From Methanolobus tindarius DSM 2278 (GTDB lineage Archaea > Halobacteriota > Methanosarcinia > Methanosarcinales > Methanosarcinaceae), in the NCBI RefSeq assembly GCF_000504205.1, contig NZ_AZAJ01000001.1, forward strand, positions 656,879 to 720,878: a stretch of 64,000 nucleotides of DNA, given 5' to 3'. Shown here in pieces: positions 1 through 9,441 of this stretch; the stretch's first letter is position 1; each line of letters begins with the position of its first letter. A program made the translations under genes and the position numbers. The notes below the pieces were generated by a model. That model was given only the letters and a program-made list of their open reading frames with translations, was not told the DNA's origin and did no database searches.

Positions 1-388
1 TTTTCTGTGAAACCGCTGATGTGCTTGCAATTGACACTGTCAGTTTTTTATCATCTACAAAAAGATCATCACCTTGCCGGACAATATCGCTGCGATATTC
101 GGAAAGAATCTCTTTAACCATTGCAGTGAACAGGCGCTGTCTTGCATAGATAAGTTTCAGGTCGGTTGAATCAAAATGCTCGATGATAAAATGAACCATG
201 TCAGTAGAGAATATCATGTCTCCCTGTTTCTTGTCCTCAAGATCAATCATGTGCTCTATCTTAACATCACAGCCACCTCTGAAAGCTATGATGGAATCTT
301 CCTGGATGTCTGCAAGATTGTAAGCCCATAGGGATGAAATCTGGCTTCCGTCATAATCTGTTTTCTTATCGAGAATTAAGCATTCCAT
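1..388 (-). CDS. DUF366 family protein (partial, C-terminal part beyond window edge)
   Basis: An open frame runs from an ATG at 388 off the left edge of the window, giving about 129 residues of N-terminal sequence (MECLILDKKTDYDGSQISS...). The early motif DYDGSQISSLWA and the run AFRGGCDVK resemble the DUF366 family, which in methanogens is often encoded beside the preQ0 synthase gene queC, as here. The molecular function is unknown to me. I chose the ATG at 388 because a GGTG sequence lies 4-5 bases upstream; another in-frame ATG at 400 would add four residues but has no ribosome site. It is in the same direction as queC, 34 bases downstream, so co-transcription is likely. Family call is moderate. 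Confidence 0.6.
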   Translation of the reverse strand, partial: MECLILDKKTDYDGSQISSLWAYNLADIQEDSIIAFRGGCDVKIEHMIDLEDKKQGDMIFSTDMVHFIIEHFDSTDLKLIYARQRLFTAMVKEILSEYRSDIVRQGDDLFVDDKKLTVSIASTSAVSQK

Positions 389-422
389 AAATAACACCAT
401 ATTACTCAAAGAACTGCAAATT

Positions 423-1121
423 TTATTCCTTGCCAAGCCTTACAAGCAGAGGGTCTTTGACACCTGCAGCTTCAAAAGCTCTTCTTCTACGGGTACAACT
501 TTCACACTCTCCACAGGGAACATCAGCACCATGATAGCAGCTCCAGCTATACTCCAGAGGAGCTTTTAGCTCAATGGCCCTGGCAACTATCTCTTTTTTG
601 TTCATTCCAATAAGTGGTGCAAGCACTTTAACATCATTCTGAGTGGAATATGAAAGTGAATCATCAATTGCAGAGATAAATTCCGGGGAATTATCAGGGA
701 ATGTGACAGCTTCCTCTTTATTAAAGCCTACAACAACATGCTCACAGTCCATGCTTTCAGCATATGCTGCTGCTATGTTTATGAGAATACCGTTTCTGTT
801 TGGAACCCAGACAGCTTTGGCAGATTCAACTGTTATGGAAGGGTCAGCTTCATCGGATATTTCTTCCATACTGAGTTTTGGAACATCAGTATTTGTGTTC
901 ACAAGTGAAGTGTTGGTAATCTCCTGCATCCAGGTAATATCGAGAACACGATAATCCAGTCCAAAATGTTCACATACTTTAATGGAATTCTGTATCTCAC
1001 GATCAACAGCACGCTGCCCGTAATTGAAAATAAGAGCCATTTTTATATCGGTCTTTTCAAGGACTGCCGCAACGGAAGTCACTGAATCAAGACCGCTACT
1101 TAACAAAGCAATTGCAGTAAT
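423..1121 (-). CDS. queC: 7-cyano-7-deazaguanine (preQ0) synthase QueC
   Basis: ATP-dependent ligase that turns 7-carboxy-7-deazaguanine and ammonia into preQ0, the base later inserted into tRNA and converted to archaeosine. The PP-loop signature LLSSGLDS sits at the N-terminus, and four zinc-ligand cysteines lie near the C-terminus ([18 protein letters not shown]). Length is about 232 residues, normal for the family. Start: no ATG or GTG fits. An in-frame stop lies just upstream of the ribosome site, and the first usual start codon (TTG at 1106) would cut into the P-loop strand and lies 22 bases from it. A strong AAGGAGG (1129-1135) is 7 bases upstream of an ATT at 1121, giving (M)[12 protein letters not shown], which matches the family N-terminus. 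I therefore infer an ATT start. Confidence 0.9.
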   Translation of the reverse strand: MTAIALLSSGLDSVTSVAAVLEKTDIKMALIFNYGQRAVDREIQNSIKVCEHFGLDYRVLDITWMQEITNTSLVNTNTDVPKLSMEEISDEADPSITVESAKAVWVPNRNGILINIAAAYAESMDCEHVVVGFNKEEAVTFPDNSPEFISAIDDSLSYSTQNDVKVLAPLIGMNKKEIVARAIELKAPLEYSWSCYHGADVPCGECESCTRRRRAFEAAGVKDPLLVRLGKE

Positions 1122-1197
1122 AGGGATTCCTCCTTAAGAGTTATTTGATAATGAATAATACTAGAGTAATACTGAAGGATTGCTTAAAGAATACGAA

Positions 1198-1207
1198 TAT
1201 ATAAATA
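1198..1207 (-). promoter_or_regulatory. Putative TATA box for queC
   Basis: On the minus strand this reads TATTTATATA, an archaeal TATA-box match in an AT-rich spacer. Transcription would begin about 25 bases downstream, leaving a leader of roughly 50 bases that contains the AAGGAGG site of queC. Assigned from sequence pattern only. Confidence 0.35.
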
Positions 1208-1392
1208 ACCATCGCTATAAGAAAGACAAATTAATAAGCAGATACAAAAATAGGAGAAAAACTACACCAGAAGAAGTACTGGCAAAAAGAAAACAATAAA
1301 CAAAACAGTAATACCAGGAAAACAACAGTAATAAAAAATAAAATTAAAAAAATGTAGTTAAAAACGTAATTATACGGTTTTAATCAGTTAGT

Positions 1393-2100
1393 TTACTGCC
1401 TTCTGCTGAAGATGAAAGCCATTCCAATGATTGCTGCCATTGGGATCGCAATTGTCGGGAATTCCGGAACTTCCTGTGTTACAGGGTTGTTGCCTTTCTC
1501 TTCTTCTTCTTCGCCTGAACCTTCTTCACTAGTTTTCGAAGTCAGGTCGATATCCATTTCTCTTGAAGCATTCACTTCATCTTCATTAGATGCAGTCAAA
1601 GTAACTGTATAGATATTAGCGCTTTCATATTCATGCACAAAAGAACTATTATCTTTTGTTGTCAGATTGGTATTGTCCCCAAAGTCCCAGAACCATGAAG
1701 AAGCATTCTCTGACTTGTCAGTGAAAGTCACATTAAGACCATCAATTTCGTAGTCAAAATCTGCTACTACAATATCATCCTCTTCAACTACTTTAGTTGG
1801 GCTTTCACTTTCTTCTGTGCTGGAAGCTTTTGGTGAACTGACTCCTCCGCCACCGCCAAAGAACATGGTAGCTGAAGGTTCAGGAGCTTCTTCTTTTGTA
1901 GTGTTAGAACTTACTTCTACAGGCTCCTTTACACTTGCTTTCGGACTGTCCTGAACGACAGTTTCCTTGTCCCCAATCACCGGAGCAGGTGTTTCTTCAG
2001 GAGCTTCCTGTGCTGAACCCGCCTGATAATTAATTAGTCCCCCAAGCAATAGAACTGAAAGGAACATAATAACAACGGGCAAAAATAATCGTCTGTCCAT
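1393..2100 (-). CDS. PKD-domain surface protein with PEF-CTERM sorting signal
   Basis: Secreted or surface-anchored protein of 235 residues. It has an N-terminal signal segment (MDRRLFLPVVIMFLSVLLLGG), an acidic low-complexity stretch with a glycine run, and one PKD domain (from FDYEIDGLNVTF, through the core WFWDFGDNT, to YTVTLTASNEDEV). After an acidic linker rich in Glu, the C-terminus reads PEFP, a hydrophobic helix, then SRRQ. That tripartite tail is the archaeal PEF-CTERM signal, processed in other methanogens by an archaeosortase. The start at 2100 is preferred over one 7 codons upstream because GGTGGT lies about 7 bases before it. It stands alone; binding partner or role is unknown. 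Confidence 0.8.
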   Translation of the reverse strand: MDRRLFLPVVIMFLSVLLLGGLINYQAGSAQEAPEETPAPVIGDKETVVQDSPKASVKEPVEVSSNTTKEEAPEPSATMFFGGGGGVSSPKASSTEESESPTKVVEEDDIVVADFDYEIDGLNVTFTDKSENASSWFWDFGDNTNLTTKDNSSFVHEYESANIYTVTLTASNEDEVNASREMDIDLTSKTSEEGSGEEEEEKGNNPVTQEVPEFPTIAIPMAAIIGMAFIFSRRQ

Positions 2101-2355
2101 AATCGTACCACCTTTTTTCATAATCTAAATTAATCGTTACTAATTAATCCATAAGTTAGAGTTCTATATAAATATTTGTGTACAGCCAAAAGTGATGCTC
2201 ATAATGATATGTGGTTTTTATAAAGTAGAAATATGAATCATGCGAATTAATAGTAAAAATGAAAACAAAAGGAATGGATTTCAATACTGAATCAATTTTG
2301 TTAACCCTATAGGTACATATTATAGAATAAACAAATAACTACAGGGAGTAATAGA

Positions 2356-4479
2356 GTGAATAATAGCAACATGCATCAGGATGATAGACATAACAGACTC
2401 AAAAATGAAAAAAGTCCATATTTATTGCAACATTCCAGGAACCCTGTAGACTGGTTTCCATGGGGAGATGAAGCATTTAATAAGGCAAAAAAAGAAGGAA
2501 AACCAATATTTCTGTCAATTGGTTACTCTACATGTCACTGGTGTCATGTAATGGAAAAAGAATCCTTTGAAAACGATTCTGTTGCAGAACTTTTAAACAA
2601 GTCGTTCATTTCCATAAAGGTGGATCGTGAGGAACGACCTGATATAGATAACATATACATGGCAGTCTGTCAGGCAATTACCGGCAGAGGAGGATGGCCA
2701 CTTACAATACTCATGACTCCGGACAAAAAGCCATTCTACGCTGCCACTTATATTCCAAGAGAAAGCAGATATGGCGTACCTGGAATGCTTGAGTTATTAC
2801 CCGCAATATCCAGACTCTGGAAAAGCAGAAAGCATGAGCTTCTTGACAGTTCAGATGCTATAATAAATGCAGTTTCTGAGAATAACAGAGAAAGAAATGA
2901 AAATATTATTAATGTCAATAAGGAACTGCTCAGAAAAACATTCGATCAGCTTTACAGCATTTTTGATGAAGAATATGCAGGTTTTGGCAGGGCTCCTAAG
3001 TTTCCAACGTTGCACAATCTGACATTTCTGCTGCGTTATTGGAGACGAACAGGCAATGCAGTTGCATTGGAAATGGTTGAAAGGACACTGGAAGCAATGC
3101 GTATGGGTGGCATTTATGACCATATAGGCTATGGAATCCACAGGTATTCAACAGACAGGCACTGGCTACTGCCTCATTTTGAGAAGATGTTATATGACCA
3201 GGCCATGATGGTAATCACTCTTGCTGAAGCATATCAGGCAACTGCAAACCCGGAATATAAAAACACTGCAAAGGAGACACTGAGTTATCTGGAGAGGGAT
3301 ATGAGATCTTCAGAAGGAGCATTTTATTCTGCTGAAGACGCAGATAGTGAAGGTGTAGAAGGAAAATTCTATGTTTGGACAGCATCAGAAATAGAAGAAA
3401 TACTGGGGAAAGAGCATGCTGAAATATTCATGAAAATCTTTAATGTCAAAAATGAAGGTAATTTTGCAGAAGAACATAGCAATAACCTGACAGGAAAGAA
3501 TATTCTCCACACAACTGAAAGCATGCAGAACATTCGGATATGGAACGGAGAACACGGAGAATACATTTTAAAATCCATTGATAATTCAAAGAAGAAACTG
3601 TTCGCAGAACGTGAAAAAAGAATACATCCTTTAAAAGATGACAAAATTCTCACAGACTGGAACGGACTGAGCATTGCTGCATTCTGTAAAGCTGCGCAGG
3701 CATTTGATAATGAGGAATATTTAAAAACAGCCATAAAAGCTGCAAACTTCTTCATTGAAAAGATGACAGATACTGATGGAAAGATGAAGCACAGGTTCCG
3801 TGACGCTGAAGTTTCAATTGACGCATTCCTTGAAGATTATGCATTCTTTACATGGGGACTTATCGAACTTTACCAGACTAATTTTGATATAAAGTACCTT
3901 GAACATGCCCTTAAACTTACCGATTACCTGATTGCACATTTCCATGACACTGAAAAAGGTGGATTCTTCCATACATCTGATGAAGCTGAAGAAATGATAT
4001 TCAGAAGTAAGGAAGTTTATGATGGGGCGATACCATCCGGAAACTCAGTAACTGCCATGAACTTGCTAAGACTTGCAAAAATAACAGGTAATCCTGAACT
4101 TGAGGAACTGGCAGACAAAACTCTCAGGGTTTTTGCGGAAAAAGTCAGTTCCGCGCCAGCCGGCCATACACAATTCATGTCAGCTGTGGATCTTGCACTT
4201 AATGGCTCAGTGGAAATTGTGATTGCCGGAGAAAAGGATGAAACCAATACCACAGAAATGCTGCGTTTCATTAATGAGAGATTTATTCCTGAAAAAGTGA
4301 TGCTGGTTAAAGATGAGAGCGATTCTGAAAAAATAAGCAAGATTGCAGCATTTACCAGAGACATGGTAATGTCAGAAAACAAAACAACTGTGCACCTATG
4401 CCAGGATCAGAACTGCAAACTCCCTTCCAATGATATCGAAAAGATAAAAGAGCTGATAGAAGCACTGTCACATATCTAA
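2356..4479 (+). CDS. Thioredoxin-domain protein, YyaL/SSP411 family (DUF255)
   Basis: Cytosolic protein of 707 residues. The N-terminal thioredoxin-like DUF255 domain carries a CxxC pair at Cys60 and Cys63 ([14 protein letters not shown]) and the family motifs [13 protein letters not shown] and [11 protein letters not shown]. The rest resembles an (alpha/alpha)6 glycosidase-like fold ([30 protein letters not shown]). This family is widespread but its substrate is not established. GTG start at 2356 with GGGAG 7 bases upstream; an internal ATG at 2371 is the alternative. Length is normal. The PaaK-like gene begins 12 bases after the stop, so the two probably form an operon. Confidence 0.88.
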   Translation: MNNSNMHQDDRHNRLKNEKSPYLLQHSRNPVDWFPWGDEAFNKAKKEGKPIFLSIGYSTCHWCHVMEKESFENDSVAELLNKSFISIKVDREERPDIDNIYMAVCQAITGRGGWPLTILMTPDKKPFYAATYIPRESRYGVPGMLELLPAISRLWKSRKHELLDSSDAIINAVSENNRERNENIINVNKELLRKTFDQLYSIFDEEYAGFGRAPKFPTLHNLTFLLRYWRRTGNAVALEMVERTLEAMRMGGIYDHIGYGIHRYSTDRHWLLPHFEKMLYDQAMMVITLAEAYQATANPEYKNTAKETLSYLERDMRSSEGAFYSAEDADSEGVEGKFYVWTASEIEEILGKEHAEIFMKIFNVKNEGNFAEEHSNNLTGKNILHTTESMQNIRIWNGEHGEYILKSIDNSKKKLFAEREKRIHPLKDDKILTDWNGLSIAAFCKAAQAFDNEEYLKTAIKAANFFIEKMTDTDGKMKHRFRDAEVSIDAFLEDYAFFTWGLIELYQTNFDIKYLEHALKLTDYLIAHFHDTEKGGFFHTSDEAEEMIFRSKEVYDGAIPSGNSVTAMNLLRLAKITGNPELEELADKTLRVFAEKVSSAPAGHTQFMSAVDLALNGSVEIVIAGEKDETNTTEMLRFINERFIPEKVMLVKDESDSEKISKIAAFTRDMVMSENKTTVHLCQDQNCKLPSNDIEKIKELIEALSHI

Positions 4480-4491
4480 GGAGTAATACAC

Positions 4492-5847
4492 ATGACAACA
4501 GGAAAGTTCTACAATCCGGAAATTGAAACCATGGAGAGACCAGAACTGGATTCTTTAATCGATGAGAGAATCAGATACACTGTAAATTATGCTGCTGAAA
4601 ACTCATTGTTCTACAAAAAATGGTTCAGGGAGCATAAAATAAAGCCATCAGATATCAGGTCACATGAAGATCTGCTGGAACTTCCCATTATATCAGGAAA
4701 AACCATTCGTGAAAATCAGCCGCCTGTAACCGATGATTTTGGATTTAAAACTGTGGACTGGAAAGATGTGTTCACGATACATGAAACAAGCGGAACCAGT
4801 GGAACACCAAAATCATTCTTCCTGACATGGGATGACTGGGAAAGATATGCTGAAAAATATGCCAGGTGCTTTGTTTCCCAGGGATTCAGAGAACATGATC
4901 GTGTTATTGTTTGTGCTTCGTATGGGATGAATGTCGGTGCAAATACCATGACACTGGCAGCCAGGAATCTTGGCATGACAATGATCCCTGAAGGTAAATG
5001 CACATTTCCAGTCAGGGTTATGGAATCATACAAACCGACTTCCATTGTTGCCAGCACATTCAAGCTTTTACGTCTTGCAAAAAGGATGAAAGAAAACGGA
5101 ATGAAACCTGATGAATCCAGCATTGAAAGACTCATCATTGGCGGGGAAAGCTTTGCGGAAGAAACCAGAAAATATGTTGCTGAAATCTGGAACTGCGATG
5201 TTTACAACAACTACGGAAGCACAGAAGGAACAATGTGTGGAGAATGCAGCGAAGTCAGCGGCTTACACGTCCCTGAAGACCTTGTGCATGTGGATGTTTA
5301 CGACCCCGGAATGGATAAATTCGTAAAGGATGGAGAATGTGGCCGGCTTGTACTCACCACATTACTTCCCGTAGGAGCAAAGAGTGGGAACATCCTTCTC
5401 AATTATGATACCGAAGATACAACTGTCGTCCTTGACAGAGGTGAATGTGCATGTGGCAGAACACACATGAAAATAATGACTCCTGAAAGAGAAGCTGAAA
5501 CTTTCTGGACAGCAGGAACACCATTTAATCGCGTGGACATCGAAAAAGGAGTATTCCAGAGAGAAAATATGGAATATCTTACGGGAGAGTTTGAAGCATT
5601 CCTTTACGGTGGAGATGACGAAGGAGAGACAACAATCAGAGTGAGCATGGAATGTAATGACCCACAAAGATGTAACAAGGAACTCATCAAGGAAAACTTC
5701 CTCAAATCATTCTTTGCCTATAAAAGGAATCTTGAAAATGCTTACATTGACGGCAGTCTGAACATTCTTTTCAACTATGAAAAACCAGGTGAGCTGGAAT
5801 TCTACCGTATTAAAGGCAGACCAAAGCGTATTGTTGACAGAAGGTGA
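4492..5847 (+). CDS. Phenylacetate-CoA ligase / coenzyme F390 synthetase-like adenylating enzyme
   Basis: ANL-superfamily adenylate-forming enzyme of 451 residues. The phosphate-binding loop TSGTSGTPKS lies near residues 97-107 and the adenine-site motif YGSTEGT near 239-245. PaaK-type proteins make aryl-CoA thioesters; in methanogens close homologues are annotated as F390 synthetase (adenylating F420) without proof in most cases. A Cys-rich patch (ECACGRTH) lies in the C-terminal half, where many PaaK-like proteins bind metal. ATG preceded by GGAG at suitable spacing, 12 bases after the upstream gene. Substrate remains open. Confidence 0.8.
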   Translation: MTTGKFYNPEIETMERPELDSLIDERIRYTVNYAAENSLFYKKWFREHKIKPSDIRSHEDLLELPIISGKTIRENQPPVTDDFGFKTVDWKDVFTIHETSGTSGTPKSFFLTWDDWERYAEKYARCFVSQGFREHDRVIVCASYGMNVGANTMTLAARNLGMTMIPEGKCTFPVRVMESYKPTSIVASTFKLLRLAKRMKENGMKPDESSIERLIIGGESFAEETRKYVAEIWNCDVYNNYGSTEGTMCGECSEVSGLHVPEDLVHVDVYDPGMDKFVKDGECGRLVLTTLLPVGAKSGNILLNYDTEDTTVVLDRGECACGRTHMKIMTPEREAETFWTAGTPFNRVDIEKGVFQRENMEYLTGEFEAFLYGGDDEGETTIRVSMECNDPQRCNKELIKENFLKSFFAYKRNLENAYIDGSLNILFNYEKPGELEFYRIKGRPKRIVDRR

Positions 5848-5855
5848 ACAATCTC

Positions 5856-5883
5856 AATCATTATAAATCAGATAATAATGATT
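5856..5883. terminator. Inverted repeat between convergent genes
   Basis: A 9-base perfect inverted repeat, AATCATTAT (5856-5864) and ATAATGATT (5875-5883), lies just after the adenylating-enzyme stop and overlaps the last codons of the convergent membrane-protein gene. It is AT-rich and could serve both directions. Weak evidence. Confidence 0.3.
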
Positions 5884-6302
5884 CCTTCCCACAGGATCAG
5901 GTAAAGAATAAATCCACCAAGCAAGGTCAATACCCAGAGTATCAGGGTTGGCTTCATTAGTTTCAGTGGTGAGACAGGCGATGGTATCTTTCCACTGAAT
6001 GCCAGTTTGATGTATATTGAAAGGACAATAACAATTAAACCCAGTATATGATGAAGATACATCAGGGACGTAAAGAAGCCTGACATCATTATGCCAGACA
6101 AAGAGTACATGGAAGGCGCCATGAATACAATTACTGATATTACCTGTATTGCAATAGCAATAGTCATGAACTTACAGTGTTTATCATAAGGATCCCTGTA
6201 TGCTTTTTTAACTGCAAAAAAGAGCAATATAATTATTGTTAACTGCAAAAGTAAATCCAGATAAATCATATTAAAATCTGTAAACATTTCCCATAGCCCC
6301 AT
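5868..6302 (-). CDS. Small four-helix integral membrane protein of unknown function
   Basis: 144 residues with about four predicted membrane helices (roughly 13-31, 45-65, 70-105 as one or two helices, 118-142). Histidines at the ends of helices (DKHCKF, LHHILG) are reminiscent of small haem-associated or DUF420-like membrane proteins, but I cannot assign a family. Convergent with the PaaK-like gene, single-gene transcription unit. Hydrophobic pattern and a clean frame support it as real. Confidence 0.6.
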   Translation of the reverse strand: MGLWEMFTDFNMIYLDLLLQLTIIILLFFAVKKAYRDPYDKHCKFMTIAIAIQVISVIVFMAPSMYSLSGIMMSGFFTSLMYLHHILGLIVIVLSIYIKLAFSGKIPSPVSPLKLMKPTLILWVLTLLGGFILYLILWEGIIII

Positions 6303-6460
6303 TAGATAGTAAGATTAGTTTTAGCCTTAAAATATAAATATTTAGCTTAAAGCCGGATGAAGAGAGTCGGCACGAATATAATATTCAAATTGAGTTTTTA
6401 ATTAAAAGATTCAATTAAAGAAGGATAAAATTAAGGATTGAATTGAAAAGACCAGGTAAA

Positions 6461-7159
6461 TTAGAAATTACCTTTATAGACTTTCAATCCATTTTCTGAT
6501 ACAGCAAGAATCCATGGTTCCATACTGTGTGCTGTTGCACGCATTTTTCTCACTCTCATGTACCTGTTGGCAACATTGCCTTTAAGGTGCAGACCCAGTT
6601 CTATAATGCCATCTGCAAGATAGCCTTCCATACCTGTGGAAGGGTCAGACATATCTGACTTATTTTCTTCTTCCAGTATAAGAAAAGTTGTAAGTTTCTC
6701 ACGCCTCAGGGTTTCAAGGAACTTGTACATCTTTTTCCTAAGATCATGTGCATCATTATCAAGAAGCGAGTAAAGTGCTCCAAGAGAATCAATAGCAATA
6801 CAGGTACATTTATCGCCAATATGCTCCTTGAACTGGATAATATTTTCCTCGAGAATGTTCATTAAATCATCTGAAAATTCATCATACATTACCCGATAGT
6901 CGCTGAAATCAGATATATGCAGTTTATTTGATAATTTCATCCCCATACTTTCCATATTCAGAAGATGATTTTCTTTGCTTTGTTCGAAAGTTATATACAG
7001 ACCATACTCATCCTGTTCTTCCAGATAATTAGATAACAACTGGAAAGTAAAACCTGATTTTAGTGTACCTGCCGAACCGGTAACCAGCACTACACTGTTT
7101 TTGGGTATATCTGTCTCAAAGACATCATTCAAACCATCTATGGTATCCACAAATCTCAT
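6461..7159 (-). CDS. KaiC/RAD55-like RecA-superfamily ATPase
   Basis: Single-domain ATPase of 232 residues. Walker A GSAGTLKS is at residues 28-35, and a Walker B-like strand CIAIDSLGAL lies near residue 125. A typical KaiC-style run (YITFEQSKENHLLNMESMGM) lies between them. Archaeal one-domain KaiC-like proteins are signalling or regulatory ATPases whose partners are mostly unknown. Lies just downstream of a receiver-PAS-PAS-DUF835 gene in the same direction but separated by about 200 bases, so it has its own promoter region. I infer a shared signalling role from adjacency only. Confidence 0.75.
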   Translation of the reverse strand: MRFVDTIDGLNDVFETDIPKNSVVLVTGSAGTLKSGFTFQLLSNYLEEQDEYGLYITFEQSKENHLLNMESMGMKLSNKLHISDFSDYRVMYDEFSDDLMNILEENIIQFKEHIGDKCTCIAIDSLGALYSLLDNDAHDLRKKMYKFLETLRREKLTTFLILEEENKSDMSDPSTGMEGYLADGIIELGLHLKGNVANRYMRVRKMRATAHSMEPWILAVSENGLKVYKGNF

Positions 7160-7365
7160 ACTACCCTCATTACTTCTATTTTTAATAAGAAGTAAATGAT
7201 AATAGAGTAAAAATAATATATATCTTTAATGATAGTGACAAAAATAGAAGTAAGAAATCTAAATATAATATGTTTTTGACCCTTTTTTAATATGATAGAG
7301 GGATAACTTAATATAGATATTTGTCACTTAGCCGAAAAATATTAACAGTGCGGTCAAGATTTATG

Positions 7366-9021
7366 CTAACTTTTGTCCAGAGATGACGCATCTCCGGCTA
7401 CTGGCCGCATCCATCTTTTAAGAAGATGGAATTCTTTCTTTTCAAGAATATCCGGATCTAGCTGAAGTACCATTCTTGAACTTGATGCCATGATAGTATC
7501 ATTGGTCTGTTCCAGCAGTTTGACTACAGAAAGGAAATCATTGTCAAGTATAAGGTATTCCAGACCATCCATAAGAACTACACCATCTTCAACCTTATTT
7601 ACAAAATCAGCTATAGTAGGATGAATCCTGAAAAGTTCAGTGGAATCTATTGACTGCTGGCCTGCTATTTTGTTCTTTGTCAGCCATACAATAGGAGTTT
7701 TTGCGATTCCGTACATGCTCCTTATCTTATCCGGGTTCATTCTGGTAATGCAAAGTCCGGGTTTTCCACTCTTAACAAGTTCGGAAAATGCGTTGTAACT
7801 CTGCCCCGGATTCTCTGATCCTGATAAGTAGATATAGCCGCTTTCAAGTTCAATATCTGCCTTATCAGAATCTTCTTCAATATCCTCGGTAAGTGGAGTA
7901 ATAAAAAGTCCTCTAAGCCTTGAACGATCCTGAAGTGTTATTACAAGACCCTCTTTTCCACCGTCATCCGGAAGCAAAGAAGTTGAAACATTCATACGGA
8001 CTTTTTCTTCATGTTTGGTATAGAACACCATTTCAAAATCATTTTTATCTGTGAATTCCAGCAAGTCTGAGTCATCTACAAATTCCCTGATTGGCCTGGC
8101 AATTATCTCACTTACCTCATAACCTAACAGATCTGCTGCATTTCGATTAGCGGTAACGACTCTTTTCTTACTGTCAAGTGCTAATATGGCAATTGGAGAG
8201 GCCTTTAAAAGATTATCCAGATATTCATTAGCCCTTTTTATTTTGGATTCTGCTTCTATTCTTTCAGTAATATCCTCACCGGAAACTAGCAGGCTGTTTA
8301 TGCCCCCTTCAGAATCATGAAGTACTATATTAGTCCAGCTCATTATCCTTTTTTGCTTATTGCTGTTGAGGAAAGGAACCTCAAAATAACCTGTGCTTTC
8401 TGTTTGAGTCGAAAGTAGTTTCTCAAATCCTTTTCTTGCATTTTCCCTGAATAGTTCAGGAACATAATTCTCAAACCAGTCATTCCCAAGAATTTCATCT
8501 TCCCGGTAACCCAGTATTTCGCATCCTTTCCTGTTAATGACTTTAACAATACCATTCTCATCGAGAACAAAGAGCATTACTCCTGCAAGATCCAGATAGT
8601 TCTGTGCCTGATCCCGCTCGGATATCAGCTCATCATGCAGTTTTTTAATCCTGAGAAGTGAACCGACCCTGGTCTTAATCTCAAGACGATCCAGAGGTTT
8701 TGTAAGGAAATCATCTGCACCGGCATCAATACCCTTTATGCGGTCTTCCAGGCTTGATAGTGCAGTAACCATGATAATAGGAATGAAACGGGTCTTTTCA
8801 GAACCTTTGAGAATTTTACAGACCTCATAACCAGTAATATCCGGCATCATAAGATCAAGAAGGATAATATCAGGGTTATGAGCTTCTACCTTTTCAAGTG
8901 CCTCTATACCACCATATGCTGATATTATCTCATATTCATGCATGAGATAAGCATCCAATAGCTTGACGTTCATTGATTCATCGTCAACTATCAGCACTTT
9001 TCCCTTTTTATGCTCATCCAT
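7366..9021 (-). CDS. Response regulator with two PAS domains and C-terminal DUF835
   Basis: Cytosolic signalling protein of about 551 residues without a histidine kinase domain. Order: receiver domain (about 1-120; VLIVDDE start, phospho-acceptor Asp in IILLDLMMPD, KPLD loop), a coiled stretch, PAS 1 (about 135-250), PAS 2 (about 265-370), and a C-terminal DUF835 domain (about 395-545, from YIYLSGSENPGQSY to FHLLKRWMRP). DUF835 is an archaeal output domain of unknown function. I chose the ATG at 9021 (MDEHKKGKVLIVDDE), with GTGA 5 bases upstream, over a GTG at 9030. A KaiC-like ATPase gene follows downstream. No cognate kinase is nearby. Confidence 0.85.
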   Translation of the reverse strand: MDEHKKGKVLIVDDESMNVKLLDAYLMHEYEIISAYGGIEALEKVEAHNPDIILLDLMMPDITGYEVCKILKGSEKTRFIPIIMVTALSSLEDRIKGIDAGADDFLTKPLDRLEIKTRVGSLLRIKKLHDELISERDQAQNYLDLAGVMLFVLDENGIVKVINRKGCEILGYREDEILGNDWFENYVPELFRENARKGFEKLLSTQTESTGYFEVPFLNSNKQKRIMSWTNIVLHDSEGGINSLLVSGEDITERIEAESKIKRANEYLDNLLKASPIAILALDSKKRVVTANRNAADLLGYEVSEIIARPIREFVDDSDLLEFTDKNDFEMVFYTKHEEKVRMNVSTSLLPDDGGKEGLVITLQDRSRLRGLFITPLTEDIEEDSDKADIELESGYIYLSGSENPGQSYNAFSELVKSGKPGLCITRMNPDKIRSMYGIAKTPIVWLTKNKIAGQQSIDSTELFRIHPTIADFVNKVEDGVVLMDGLEYLILDNDFLSVVKLLEQTNDTIMASSSRMVLQLDPDILEKKEFHLLKRWMRPVAGDASSLDKS

Positions 9022-9441
9022 CCCGGTCACTCACAAAGCCAATTAACAATTATATTTTGAGTAAGAGAAATATATCCCAAAGTCACAACATAGTATAATA
9101 TTTAAACTATTTAAATAAAACCCGGAACCCGTATAATTAAAGAATCATTATTCCTTGAAAATCCATATCATGAAAAATCAGTGTATTATAATTATGAAAA
9201 AACAGCTCATTATTTTACCAGATATTATCACTACTGAATAGTAAAAAATGAATATTCTTTTTTTGGTTGTTTTAAGGTCTCTTGACTTTTAGTTTTAAAT
9301 TTTAGTTTTGAGTACAGATATAGTATTACTAAACAATAAATTATTAATACAAAAAAATCAAAACAGGCAGCAAATTAACTATAAAATTAGAATAAAACAT
9401 GCCTTTTCACTACTAGCTACAGAAAATCTTGAGAGATATAG
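9022..9441. other. AT-rich intergenic region with divergent promoters
   Basis: About 420 bases between the divergent DUF835 regulator and methyltransferase genes. I see no convincing gene. It holds several TATA-like stretches (for example around 9098-9115 for the minus gene) and a direct duplication of TTTTAGTTTT near 9289-9315. A 77-residue open frame starting at 9308 overlaps the methyltransferase out of frame and looks spurious. Confidence 0.5.
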
